This document shows positions 16,017 through 24,365 of a stretch of 64,000 nucleotides of DNA, piece by piece. Origin of the DNA: Adlercreutzia wanghongyangiae (GTDB lineage: Bacteria; Actinomycetota; Coriobacteriia; Coriobacteriales; Eggerthellaceae); NCBI RefSeq assembly GCF_035989245.1, contig NZ_JAYMFF010000014.1, positions 62,001 through 126,000 of the forward strand, in the 5' to 3' direction. Both the position numbers and the translations under genes were made by a program. The notes beneath the pieces were generated by a model. The model was not told the DNA's origin. It searched no databases and worked only from the letters and a program-made list of their open reading frames with translations. Numbering within the stretch: the first letter of the stretch is position 1; every line of letters begins with the position of its first letter.

Positions 16017-16631
16017 TTAACTCAACCGCCTTACCACGCTGTCGTACACATCGTCGGCCAGAGCACTGCCCGCGACGATGAGGTCTTCCATCTCGTCGCG
16101 GTAGATCGCAGCACGGGTCGCATCGTCCATGGAGCCGATGTTGATGCGCACGTTCAAGCTGGCCGCCAGCAGAGCCGCCTTCGCGAGCACCGCCCCGGCA
16201 CCGGCATCGGACACGGCCATCACGCTGCCGTGCTTGGCCAGAAACACGCACGACTCCACCACCTGCACGCATTGGCGCATGATTTCCAGCGGCACCTCGC
16301 AGGCATCCACCAGGGCGGCCTGGAGCGCCGCCTTCTGGGCTGCAGCCTCCTCGTCGGTGCTGCGCGCCATACCGTAGGCCGCGGCCAAGGGCGCGAAGGC
16401 GTCGGCGTCGGCCTGCACCAATTCCAGCAGGCGCAAGCGCGTGGCCTCCAGCTCCAGCAGCTCGGACTGCACGCGCTCCTCCACATCGGCGTACTTCTTC
16501 TTGCCAACGGTGAGATTGCCCACCATAGAGGCCAGCGCGCTCGCCAGAGCCCCGACATAGGCACTCGCCCCGCCGCCGCCCGGCGTGGGCGCCTTCGACG
16601 CCAGCGCATCGATGAACTCGGTATCCAGCAT
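16017..16631 (-). CDS. fchA: FchA-like methenyltetrahydrofolate cyclohydrolase
   Basis: A 204-residue helical protein of the cyclodeaminase/cyclohydrolase family, with APTPGGGGASAYVGALASALASMVGNLT near its start. It hydrolyses methenyl- to 10-formyl-tetrahydrofolate. I use the ATG at 16631 behind GAAGGGAG; the longer frame adds 24 unconserved residues. It sits directly upstream of folD and downstream of fhs, as in clostridial one-carbon clusters. Confidence 0.9.
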   Translation of the reverse strand: MLDTEFIDALASKAPTPGGGGASAYVGALASALASMVGNLTVGKKKYADVEERVQSELLELEATRLRLLELVQADADAFAPLAAAYGMARSTDEEAAAQKAALQAALVDACEVPLEIMRQCVQVVESCVFLAKHGSVMAVSDAGAGAVLAKAALLAASLNVRINIGSMDDATRAAIYRDEMEDLIVAGSALADDVYDSVVRRLS

Positions 16632-16681
16632 GACGCTCCCTTCAGAACATCCCGCACGTCTATTGATTCTCGTAAAAACGC

Positions 16682-16785
16682 TATAATGCAGATACACTGG
16701 CAAAGCCCGTAGGTGGCTAACCTGAGTACGGGCGGCGCGGTGTTAATGACTAAGCCCGGTTGCCGCCGGGCTTAGTCATTATCTC
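16682..16785 (+). ncRNA. Candidate small structured RNA in the fchA-fhs gap
   Basis: A TATAAT at 16682-16687 faces right. Downstream, GCCCGTA and TACGGGC pair around an inner GGT/ACC stem (about 16703-16732), and a perfect 15-bp hairpin (16745-16759 with 16766-16780) follows and could end transcription. The -35 region is poor. The same hairpin lies between fhs and fchA on the other strand, so it may instead be a leader structure or terminator there. No known riboswitch class fits. The rest of the 380-base gap shows nothing else except the hairpin at the fhs end. Confidence 0.35.
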
Positions 16786-17000
16786 CCCAACAACATCTCA
16801 ATATATTGCCTGCGACTTCGTATCGTAATACTCGTATTTCGCGACATGGCAGCCACTCCCCCGGTTCGCCCAAGGAAGTCAGCGAGGGTCCGACAGGCGC
16901 CTGGAATTGTGCCGAACCGCGGCCGAGCAGCCTTCGTGCTGCGAGGGAAAGCGGTGAGGCGCAAGGCCAGGTGCCTGTCGGAGCCGCAGCGGCAGCTGCG

Positions 17001-17026
17001 TTGGGTTGTTCTTTAGAACAACCCAA
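17001..17026. terminator. Perfect 12-bp hairpin over the fhs stop codon
   Basis: TTGGGTTGTTCT and AGAACAACCCAA flank a two-base loop, and the fhs stop lies within. No U-run follows on the fhs strand, so it may stabilise the 3' end rather than terminate. Confidence 0.45.
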
Positions 17027-18701
17027 CAATGGTGCCGTCTTCCAGCACGTCGATCTTGTGGGCCGCCGGCGCCTTGCCGAGACCCGGCATGGTCATGATG
17101 GAGCCCGTCAGCGCCACGATGAAGCCCGCGCCGGCCGACACCTTCACCTGGCGCACCGTGATGGTGAAGTCACGCGGAGCGCCCAGCTTGGCGGCATCGT
17201 CCGAGAACGAGTACTGGGTCTTGGCCATGCACACGGGCATGTCGCCGAAGCCCAGGGCCTCCAGCTGCGCGATCTCCTTCTGCGCGGCCGGCTCGAACAC
17301 CACGCCGTCGGCATGGTAGACGCGACAGGCAATGGCCTCGATCTTCTCGGCGATAGACAGATCGCTCTCGTAGGAGAAGGTGAAAGTGTCGGCCGAACGC
17401 CCGGCCGCGTCTCCGTTCTCGCACAGGGCCACCACCTCGTCGGCGAGCGCCAGGCCGCCCTCGCCGCCGTGGGCCCACACCTCGGACAAGGCCACGTTCA
17501 CGCCCAGCTCGCGGCACTTGGCCTCCACCAGGTCGAGCTCGGCTTTGGTGTCGGTCGGGAAGGCGTTGATGGCCACCACGCAGGGCAGGTTGTACACGTT
17601 GGTGATGTTCTCCACGTGCTGCAGCAGATTCGGCAGACCCGCCTCCAGTGCCTCCAGATTCTCCTCGTTCAGATCGGCCTTGGCCACGCCGCCGTGGTTC
17701 TTCAGGGCGCGCACCGTGGCGACGACCACCACCGCGTCGGGTTTCAGGTCGGCCAGACGGCACTTGATGTCGAGGAACTTCTCCGCACCCAGGTCGGCGC
17801 CGAAGCCGGCCTCGGTGACGCAGTAGTCGCCCAGCGCCATGGCCATGCGGGTGGCCATGATGGAGTTGCAGCCGTGGGCGATGTTGGCGAAGGGGCCGCC
17901 GTGCACGAAGGCCGGGGTGCCCTCGAGCGTCTGCACGAGGTTCGGCTTCAGGGCGTCCTTCAAAAGCGCGGCCATGGCGCCCTCGGCCTTCAGGTCGTGG
18001 GCCGTGACCGGCTTGTCGTCGTAGGTGTAGCCCACCACGATGCGGCCGAGGCGCTCCTTCAGGTCGGTGATGGAGGTGGCCAAGCAGAAGATGGCCATAA
18101 CCTCGCTGGCCACGGTGATGTCGAAGCCGTCCTCGCGCGGCACGCCGTGGGCCTTGCCGCCCAGGCCGTCCACGATGTGGCGCAGCTGGCGGTCGTTCAT
18201 GTCCACCACGCGCTTCCAGGTGATCTTGCGCACGTCGATGTTCAGTTCGTTGCCGTTCTGGATGTGCGCGTCCAGCAGCGCCGCAAGCAGGTTGTTCGCC
18301 GCGCCGATGGCGTGGAAGTCGCCGGTGAAGTGCAGGTTGATGTCCTCCATGGGAATGACTTGGGCGTACCCGCCGCCGGCAGCGCCGCCCTTGATGCCGA
18401 ACACCGGGCCGAGCGACGGCTCGCGCAGGGCCACGACCACGTTCTTCCCGCGCTTCGAAAGCGCGTCGGCCAGACCCACCGTCGTGGTGGTCTTGCCCTC
18501 GCCGGCGGGCGTGGGGTTGATGGCCGTCACCAGGATGAGCTTACCCGGGGCGTGCTCCTCCTCGCGCAGCAGGTTGTAGTCGACCTTCGCCTTGTAGTTG
18601 CCGTACAGCTCCAGGTACTTCTCGTCGACGCCGGCACGTTCCGCGATCTCCCCGATCGGCTTCGGTTCGGTCGCCTGGGCAATTTCAATGTCGGTCAACA
18701 C
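17013..18701 (-). CDS. fhs: Formate-tetrahydrofolate ligase
   Basis: A 562-residue ATP-dependent enzyme joining formate to tetrahydrofolate, the entry step of the methyl branch. Motifs include TPAGEGKTTTTVGLADAL (ATP loop), REPSLGPVFGIKGGAAGGGYAQ and NLHFTGDFHAI. The start codon is GTG (18701), with AAAGAAGGG upstream. Length is normal. It is the first gene of the fhs-fchA-folD series on this strand. Confidence 0.97.
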   Translation of the reverse strand: MLTDIEIAQATEPKPIGEIAERAGVDEKYLELYGNYKAKVDYNLLREEEHAPGKLILVTAINPTPAGEGKTTTTVGLADALSKRGKNVVVALREPSLGPVFGIKGGAAGGGYAQVIPMEDINLHFTGDFHAIGAANNLLAALLDAHIQNGNELNIDVRKITWKRVVDMNDRQLRHIVDGLGGKAHGVPREDGFDITVASEVMAIFCLATSITDLKERLGRIVVGYTYDDKPVTAHDLKAEGAMAALLKDALKPNLVQTLEGTPAFVHGGPFANIAHGCNSIMATRMAMALGDYCVTEAGFGADLGAEKFLDIKCRLADLKPDAVVVVATVRALKNHGGVAKADLNEENLEALEAGLPNLLQHVENITNVYNLPCVVAINAFPTDTKAELDLVEAKCRELGVNVALSEVWAHGGEGGLALADEVVALCENGDAAGRSADTFTFSYESDLSIAEKIEAIACRVYHADGVVFEPAAQKEIAQLEALGFGDMPVCMAKTQYSFSDDAAKLGAPRDFTITVRQVKVSAGAGFIVALTGSIMTMPGLGKAPAAHKIDVLEDGTIVGLF

Positions 18702-18850
18702 GTCGGGCCCTTCTTTCTCTTGTCGCGGCGCCGGGACATCCTGGCGGCCTCTCCTGACGAATGCGCCCCGCCACAGGCGGGGTACGCTCCCATTCTACCG
18801 ACGGCGCGCGCTTCCCGACACCCCGCATCCCCAAAGGGCGCAACTTCCCC

Positions 18851-19669
18851 CTATTGCGGAACCTCAACCGAAGCATCGGCCGATGCCGCAGCCGAGCGAT
18901 CGGCCGCGGCCTTTTCCGCCAGCAGGCGCAGGCCCTCCAAGGTCAGCTCGGTGTTCACCTCGTTGATGGTCGTGGAATGGCGCGCCACCACGCTGGCCAG
19001 GCCGCCCGTGGCGATAACGGGCGCCTCGTAGCCCAGCTGATCGAAGATGCGACGCACCAGACCGTCCACGCGGTCGGCCTCGCCCAGCATGATGCCCGAC
19101 TGGATGGCCTCCATCGTAGAGGTGCCGATAGCCGCCGGCGGGGCGATCAGGGGAATGTCGGGCAGCTGGGCGCCGTGGGTGAACAGCGCGTTGGCCGACG
19201 TCTGCACGCCCGGCGCGATAATGCCTCCGCGGAACTTGCCTTCGCGGTCGATAACCTCGATGTTGGTGGCGGTGCCGAAATCGACCACCACGGCCGGCGC
19301 ACCGTAGCGGGCGCGGGCCGCCACCGCATCGGCGATGCGGTCGGCGCCGATCTCGTGGGGATTGGGGTAATCGGCCTCGAACAGCCCTTCGGCCGCCTCG
19401 GCGCAGCACACCAGCGACAACGCGCCCGTGGCGTCCTTGATGGCCTTCAGCCACGCCTTGGTCAGCTGAGGCACCACCGATGCCACGGCCGATGCGCGCA
19501 TCTCGTCGAAATTGAGCCCCTCCAGGGCAAACAAGTTGGAAAGGGTGATGCGCAGCTCGTCGGCGGCTGTATGCCGGCTGGTCGCGATGCGCCACATGGC
19601 CCGCAGCGTATCCCCTGCATACACGCCTATTACGGTGTGAGTATTCCCGATATCGATAGCAAGTAACAT
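18851..19669 (-). CDS. coaX: Type III pantothenate kinase (CoaX)
   Basis: A 272-residue ASKHA-fold kinase for the first step of coenzyme A synthesis. It begins MLLAIDIGNTHTVIGVY, and carries YPNPHEIGADRIADAVAA and VVDFGTATNIEVID. The longer open frame upstream (to 19858) adds 63 unconserved residues and overlaps the divergent promoter region, so I use the ATG at 19669 despite a weak ribosome site. The C-terminal tail is Ala/Ser-rich. Confidence 0.93.
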   Translation of the reverse strand: MLLAIDIGNTHTVIGVYAGDTLRAMWRIATSRHTAADELRITLSNLFALEGLNFDEMRASAVASVVPQLTKAWLKAIKDATGALSLVCCAEAAEGLFEADYPNPHEIGADRIADAVAARARYGAPAVVVDFGTATNIEVIDREGKFRGGIIAPGVQTSANALFTHGAQLPDIPLIAPPAAIGTSTMEAIQSGIMLGEADRVDGLVRRIFDQLGYEAPVIATGGLASVVARHSTTINEVNTELTLEGLRLLAEKAAADRSAAASADASVEVPQ

Positions 19670-19704
19670 AATTATGACAATCTTTCTCAGTTTTCTCGTA
19701 AAAT

Positions 19705-19731
19705 GTGACACAGTGTTTATAGTGACACTGT
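19705..19731. promoter_or_regulatory. Candidate operator between coaX and the response regulator gene
   Basis: ACAGTGT (19710-19716) and ACACTGT (19725-19731) form an inverted repeat, and GTGACAC is directly repeated at 19705 and 19722. The site lies in the AT-rich divergent intergenic region, well placed to control either gene. Confidence 0.4.
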
Positions 19732-19805
19732 ACTTGATTATATCAAGGATTAAACGATATGCCCCCGAAGGGCAATCGTCGAAATGACGAGAGAAAGGCA
19801 AGACC

Positions 19806-20501
19806 ATGATTGAGACACCGAGCCGAATCCTTGTCGTTGACGACGAGCCGTCGATCACTGAATTCGTAAGCTATGCGTTGAAGAAGGAAGGTTACGAGGC
19901 CGACGTCGTCGACAATGGCGAAGATGCCTTCGCGCTGGCCAGCACCAACAACTACGATCTGTTCGTTTTGGACATCATGCTGCCGGGCATCGACGGTTAC
20001 GAGCTGTGCCGCCGCCTGCGCTCGAAGACCACCGCGCCCGTGCTGTTCCTGTCGGCGCGCGACACCGAGCTGGACAAGGTGGTTGGTCTGGAAATCGGCG
20101 GCGACGACTACCTGGCCAAGCCCTTCGGCGTGCGCGAGCTGATCGCCCGCGTGCGCGCGCTGCTGCGTCGCGGCCAGGGCGGCGAGTTCCCAGGCGCTTC
20201 CAATTCCATCACCGCCTCGGGCATCACGCTGGACGAGGACGCCCACACCGCCACGGGCGACCACGGCGAGATCGACCTGACCCCGCGCGAGTTCGAGCTT
20301 CTGGCCAGCCTCATGAAGAGCGCCGGCAAGGTGGTGTCCCGCGAGGACCTGCTGCGCGACGCCTGGGGCTGGGAGTACCTCACCGAGACCAAGACGGTGG
20401 ACACCCACATCAAGCGCCTGCGCGACAAGATTCACGCCGCCGGCTACGATCCGGGCCTGGTGGAGACTGTCCGCGGCTACGGCTACCGCTTCAAGGCCTA
20501 G
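19806..20501 (+). CDS. Orphan OmpR/PhoB-family response regulator
   Basis: A 231-residue two-domain regulator. The receiver contains VVDDEPS, phospho-acceptor Asp56 in LFVLDIMLPG and Lys in DDYLAKPF. The winged-helix domain contains DLTPREFELLASLM and ends VETVRGYGYRFKA. GAAAGG precedes the ATG. No kinase gene is adjacent, so the partner is elsewhere. A strong terminator follows directly. Confidence 0.93.
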   Translation: MIETPSRILVVDDEPSITEFVSYALKKEGYEADVVDNGEDAFALASTNNYDLFVLDIMLPGIDGYELCRRLRSKTTAPVLFLSARDTELDKVVGLEIGGDDYLAKPFGVRELIARVRALLRRGQGGEFPGASNSITASGITLDEDAHTATGDHGEIDLTPREFELLASLMKSAGKVVSREDLLRDAWGWEYLTETKTVDTHIKRLRDKIHAAGYDPGLVETVRGYGYRFKA

Positions 20502-20524
20502 CGCGCCCGCATACCCCAAACGCC

Positions 20525-20556
20525 AAGGAGGCTCCCACCCGGGAGCCTCCTTCTTG
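20525..20556 (+). terminator. Intrinsic terminator of the response regulator gene
   Basis: AAGGAGGCTCCC (20525-20536) pairs with GGGAGCCTCCTT (20541-20552) around ACCC, followed by a T-rich tail, 23 bases after the stop codon. Confidence 0.85.
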
Positions 20557-20574
20557 TTGCACCTCCTCGCGGTC

Positions 20575-20687
20575 GGGGCGCGGGGTAATGCTCAGTCGCT
20601 CAGACAGTCCTCGCTCGGCGAAACAGGACATTTAGTCCTGTTTCGAACGCTCTCGGAACTCGCTTGGTGAGCACCACCCCGCGCCCC
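20575..20687. repeat. Nested hairpin element A
   Basis: Outer arms 20575-20593 and 20669-20687 (GC-rich, two mismatches) enclose an inner perfect hairpin CGAAACAGGAC/GTCCTGTTTCG (20619-20629 with 20635-20645). A core word TCAGACAGTCCTCGCT (20600-20615) is shared with element B in opposite orientation. Confidence 0.85.
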
Positions 20688-20711
20688 TCTACGCTCAGCC
20701 GTAGTTGAGCA

Positions 20712-20829
20712 GGCGGGGGGCAGGGGGCGTGCCTCCACGCGCAGTTCCGCAGCGACTGGGAATGCCCAGTGGGCATTCCCACCAAGCGAGGACTGTCTGA
20801 ACATGGAGGTATGCCCCCTGACCCCCGCC
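20712..20829. repeat. Nested hairpin element B, inverted relative to A
   Basis: Outer arms 20712-20739 and 20802-20829 pair at 24 of 28 positions. The inner hairpin is GGGAATGCCC/GGGCATTCCC (20758-20767 with 20771-20780). The core AGCGAGGACTGTCTGA (20785-20800) is the complement of the core in element A. It ends nine bases from the bioY stop. Elements A and B fill the 336-base gap. Confidence 0.85.
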
Positions 20830-20837
20830 GGACAACC

Positions 20838-21482
20838 CTACTTCACGACGGCACGGACGGCGTCGGCGCAGATGACGGCGGCCACGATCTTGCAGAGGTC
20901 TACCACGATGAAGGGCGCGCAGGCCGTCAGGAAGGCCGCCAGCGGGTCCACCTGGGCCACGGCCATGAACTGCACCCAGCCGCATACGTAGGCAATGGCC
21001 GTGAAGATAACGCCCGCGACGATATCGACGCCGAAGCTGCGCAGGAACAGCAGAGCGCGGCGCGGCGCGGGCAGGGCGGCCCGCTCGGCACGACTCAGCT
21101 TCGGGACGCCCGCACCGCCGGCCACGCCGAGCTTCGTGCGCGCCACGTACAGGAACAGCGCCGCTGCGGCCACACCCAGCAGGTAACCCCACAGAAAGCC
21201 GCCCGTGGGGCCCGCCAGCACGCCGATGCCCCCGCGCATGCCCGAGAACACGGGAACGCCCACGGCGCCCAGCAAGAGGTATCCGGCAATGGCGGCTATG
21301 GCCTCCTTGGGGCTCAGCACCACAATGGCAAAGGTGATGGCGAACATCTGCAACGTGAACGGGATGGGCCCCAGCGGCACCGTCACCCAGGCCGACACGG
21401 CCATAATGGCAATAGTCAGGCCCACAAAGGCCACGGAGCGGGTGCGCGCGGAAGCGCCGGTTTTCGTGCGTACGGTTTCCAT
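20838..21482 (-). CDS. bioY: BioY biotin transporter substrate-binding subunit
   Basis: A 214-residue membrane S component of the ECF biotin transporter, with six hydrophobic segments and the signatures PLGPIPFTLQMFA, GYLLLGAVGVPVFSG and GPTGGFLWGYLLG. The ATG at 21482 is eight bases from GGAG, while the ATG two codons earlier is only two bases from it, so I use the second. No EcfA or EcfT genes are adjacent. A perfect palindrome lies about 100 bases upstream. Confidence 0.93.
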   Translation of the reverse strand: METVRTKTGASARTRSVAFVGLTIAIMAVSAWVTVPLGPIPFTLQMFAITFAIVVLSPKEAIAAIAGYLLLGAVGVPVFSGMRGGIGVLAGPTGGFLWGYLLGVAAAALFLYVARTKLGVAGGAGVPKLSRAERAALPAPRRALLFLRSFGVDIVAGVIFTAIAYVCGWVQFMAVAQVDPLAAFLTACAPFIVVDLCKIVAAVICADAVRAVVK

Positions 21483-21580
21483 GGTCATATCTCCTTTCGA
21501 CGCAGGAGATACTACGGTATCGCGCGCAAGCCGGTCACCACGTCGCCAGCGCGGCGGTCAATGGAACGTGATTTCACCAT

Positions 21581-21600
21581 TTTTGTGCAAGTGCACAAAA
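21581..21600. promoter_or_regulatory. Candidate operator upstream of bioY
   Basis: A perfect dyad, TTTTGTGCA-AG-TGCACAAAA, lies in the bioY leader region. The nearby birA has no helix-turn-helix, so a separate regulator would bind here. The sequence is not the BirA or BioR consensus known to me. Confidence 0.5.
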
Positions 21601-21665
21601 CATAATTCAAGCACCGCAGGGACGGCAATTCAGCTGGTCAGCAGCCAGCCCCCCCCCGCAACCGC

Positions 21666-23183
21666 CTAATGCGCGCTCTGGCGACTCAAACGGCGCAGCC
21701 GCACCATTTCCCAGCCCACGAACAGCGCCGTGGTGAAAATGGACAGGAAGTCGGCAATGGGCATGGCAAACAGCAACGCGTCCAAGCCGTCGTAGCTCGG
21801 TGCCACGGCAGGCAGCCACAGCGGCATCAGATACAGCAGCGGCAGCAGGAACAGAATCTGGCGCGTCAGCGTGAGGAAGATGGACTTCGCCGGCTGACCG
21901 GTCGCCTGGAAGTAGTTCGCCCCCACAATCTGGAAGCCCACGAAGGGCAGCATGAGGAACTGCAGATGGATGGCGAAGGCCGTAAAGTCCACCAGTCCGT
22001 CGTGCTTGATGCCGAAGGCCTGGGCAATGGGAGCGGCGAACAGCTGCACCATCGCGAACATGATGATGGAGATGGTCGTGGCCGCGCCGATGCCGTACCA
22101 CAGCGTCTTCCGCACGCGGTCGACCTTGCGGGCCCCGTAGTTGAAGCCAAGCAGCGGCTGCAAGGCGATGGAGATGCCCACCAGGGGCATGATGGAGAAC
22201 TGGGCGATGCGCTGCACCACGCCGATGGTGGCCAGAGCGTCGTCGGCCCCGATGGGAGATGCCGCGCCGTGCTTCACCAGCTGGAAGTTCAGCACGAAAT
22301 TCACGATGGCCATGCCCGCCTGGATGCAGAAGCTGGGAAAACCGTAGGCCATGATGGTGCCGTCCATGCGCAGGCGCAGGGGCAGCGCTCCCAGGCGCAA
22401 ACGCAGGGGCGCGTCGGTTTTCACGCAGAAGTACCACAGCACCGCCACACAGGAGCAACCCCAGCCGAGCACCGTGGCCAAGCCGCTGCCGGCCACACCC
22501 CAGCCCATCACGATAACGAACAAGTAGTTGAACGCCACCGAGCTGACCAGGCCGATGACCATAGTGCCCAGGGCGCGGTTGGGCGCGCCACAGGTGCGGA
22601 TGAAGTTGTTCACACCCAAACCGATGCACTGCAAGATAAAGCCCGAGCAGATAATCTGGATGAACACCGCCGCATGGGGACGCACCTCATCGGTGGCGCT
22701 GGACAAGTTCAGCAGCCAATCGGTGGACGCGGGGAACCACCCCAGAAACGCCACTACTACGGCCATGATCAGGCTGAGCGACACCACATTTCCCAAGGCC
22801 CGCTCGGCTTCCTCGCGCCGGCCCTCGCCCAGGCGCAGAGCCGCCAGTGCATTGCCGCCGTTGCCCACCAGCATGGCAATGGCCATGAACACCACCATGA
22901 TGGGGTTGGCCACGGTCATGGCCGAAAGGCCGATCTCCCCCACCGCATGGCCCAGAAACACCGAGTCGATGATGGCGTAGGAGCCGTTGATGAGCATACC
23001 CACCACCGAGGGGATGGCGAACTCGGTGATAAGCCGCGGAATGGAGGCGGTGCCCATGCGCAGCACCTTGTCGTCGCCACCCGAGGCGGCATGCAGCTGC
23101 TCGCCCCGCGGATCGAGTGCGGATGCAGCACCAGCCGCCCCGCCCTCTTTCAACTCATCCTCAAAGTTCTTGTCGTCGCCCAT
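21666..23183 (-). CDS. MATE-family multidrug/sodium antiporter
   Basis: A 505-residue exporter with about 12 transmembrane segments in two related halves and the MATE features ITEFAIPSVVGMLINGSYAIIDSVFLG and GGNALAALRLGEG. It probably couples ion entry to drug or metabolite export at the cytoplasmic membrane. A polar 45-residue N-terminal tail precedes the first helix. The substrate cannot be read from sequence. Confidence 0.9.
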   Translation of the reverse strand: MGDDKNFEDELKEGGAAGAASALDPRGEQLHAASGGDDKVLRMGTASIPRLITEFAIPSVVGMLINGSYAIIDSVFLGHAVGEIGLSAMTVANPIMVVFMAIAMLVGNGGNALAALRLGEGRREEAERALGNVVSLSLIMAVVVAFLGWFPASTDWLLNLSSATDEVRPHAAVFIQIICSGFILQCIGLGVNNFIRTCGAPNRALGTMVIGLVSSVAFNYLFVIVMGWGVAGSGLATVLGWGCSCVAVLWYFCVKTDAPLRLRLGALPLRLRMDGTIMAYGFPSFCIQAGMAIVNFVLNFQLVKHGAASPIGADDALATIGVVQRIAQFSIMPLVGISIALQPLLGFNYGARKVDRVRKTLWYGIGAATTISIIMFAMVQLFAAPIAQAFGIKHDGLVDFTAFAIHLQFLMLPFVGFQIVGANYFQATGQPAKSIFLTLTRQILFLLPLLYLMPLWLPAVAPSYDGLDALLFAMPIADFLSIFTTALFVGWEMVRLRRLSRQSAH

Positions 23184-23346
23184 GTCCTCGCGCCTTTCTT
23201 CTCTGCGGCGCTATTGTAGACCCGGGAAACGCCCCGCGCCCAGGCCGCCCGACAAGATAGAACGACAACACCGTCAACGGTAACCTGCAAACTATGCCCG
23301 CAAGCACATTTCAGCCGATCCTGTGACACGAGAGGGGCTCTGCGTG

Positions 23347-23470
23347 CGCAAAATCGAACTTATATAGACAATGGGTTCAAACCTGCTGAGCCAAAATGGC
23401 TATATAAGTCCGAAAATGAGCAGGTTGACCTCTCCAAAAACTTCCGAAAGCCTATATAAGTCGATTTTCG
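23347..23470. repeat. Intergenic element with CTTATATAG inverted repeats
   Basis: The left arm (23347-23367) and right arm (23452-23470) pair along AAAATCG and ACTTATATAG with two single-base slips. A third copy, CTATATAAGTC, is at 23400-23410. Inner words AACCTGCT and AGCAGGTT also pair. The element occupies much of the 336-base MATE-birA gap; no other gene is seen there. Confidence 0.8.
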
Positions 23471-23519
23471 TGCATTTGAAAGACCTCTTTTGTCACTGAG
23501 AAGCACGTAAAGCAAAAGC

Positions 23520-24365
23520 TTACGGCAGGGGGATGACGTGGGCCTCGCCCGAAGATACCGGCACAACCCTGTCGGCGGTGCGCACGAGCAGGCGGCCGCG
23601 TGCATCGACGCTTTCGGCCACGCCCTCGAGCACCTCGTCGCCGGCGGCGTTCTGGATGCGCACGGCGCGCCCGTTCAGAAACGAGGCCGCGTCGTAGTTG
23701 GGCAGCGACGACTCGAAGCCCAGCTCGCGCCAACGCCCGTAACTGACCATGATGCGCGCCAACACCTCGCGTTGCACATCGGCGATAACCGCCTCGCGAT
23801 AATCTGTCTGGGCGCGACCCTCCAAAGTATCGGCGAAGGCGGCTGCCGTCAGGGCACCGCCTTCGCCCTCGGCCCCCGAAAGCATCAGGTCGGCCATGTA
23901 CTGCGGAATGTTGCGGCCCTCCACCGGCTGGGCGATCTCGGGCGGGAACACGTTGATGCCGATACCCACGCACACACCGCCCCCGCAGGCCTCCATAGAG
24001 ATGCCGCACAACTTGCGGTACTCGTCGGCACGCGGGCAGTCGGCGGGCATGTACACGATGTCGTTGGGCCACTTCAGCTGAATGGCATCGCGTGCCGCCG
24101 GCACGGCCAGGGCCTCCAGCGCCCGCTGCACCGCCAGGCCCACCACCAGACTGAGGGTGGAAAGTCCCGAGCCCGCCACATCGGGCCGCAGCAACAGCGA
24201 CATGTACAGACCGCCCACGGGGCTGTCCCAAATGCGGCCCTGGCGACCGTAGCCGCCGCTCTGACGCCGCGCGCGCACCACCAGACCCTCGGCTTTGCCC
24301 TCGCGCAGGGCGTTCTTCACAATTTCGTTGGTGGAGGCGACGTCATCCAGAATGGTCAGCTTCAT
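23520..24365 (-). CDS. birA: BirA, biotin-[acetyl-CoA carboxylase] ligase (no DNA-binding domain)
   Basis: A 281-residue class I biotin protein ligase. It has STNEIVKNAL, the biotinyl-AMP loop QSGGYGRQGRIWDSPVGG, QLKWPNDIVY and a C-terminal SH3-like domain. It activates biotin and attaches it to carboxylases. There is no N-terminal helix-turn-helix, so it cannot itself repress bioY. Its ATG directly abuts the folP-folK stop codon, so they are likely cotranscribed. Confidence 0.94.
   Translation of the reverse strand: MKLTILDDVASTNEIVKNALREGKAEGLVVRARRQSGGYGRQGRIWDSPVGGLYMSLLLRPDVAGSGLSTLSLVVGLAVQRALEALAVPAARDAIQLKWPNDIVYMPADCPRADEYRKLCGISMEACGGGVCVGIGINVFPPEIAQPVEGRNIPQYMADLMLSGAEGEGGALTAAAFADTLEGRAQTDYREAVIADVQREVLARIMVSYGRWRELGFESSLPNYDAASFLNGRAVRIQNAAGDEVLEGVAESVDARGRLLVRTADRVVPVSSGEAHVIPLP

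Noticed and set aside
16632..17012. Tetrahydrofolate or cyclic-di-GMP riboswitch in the fchA leader
   Set aside because: A GGCAAAGCC-like word recalls the c-di-GMP class, but the receptor and tetraloop features are missing, and no THF riboswitch consensus is present.
23372..23390. T-loop-like GGTTCAAACC, possible tRNA
   Set aside because: No acceptor stem, anticodon arm or D-arm fits around it; it belongs to the internal stem of the 23.4-kb element. No other tRNA-like sequence was found.
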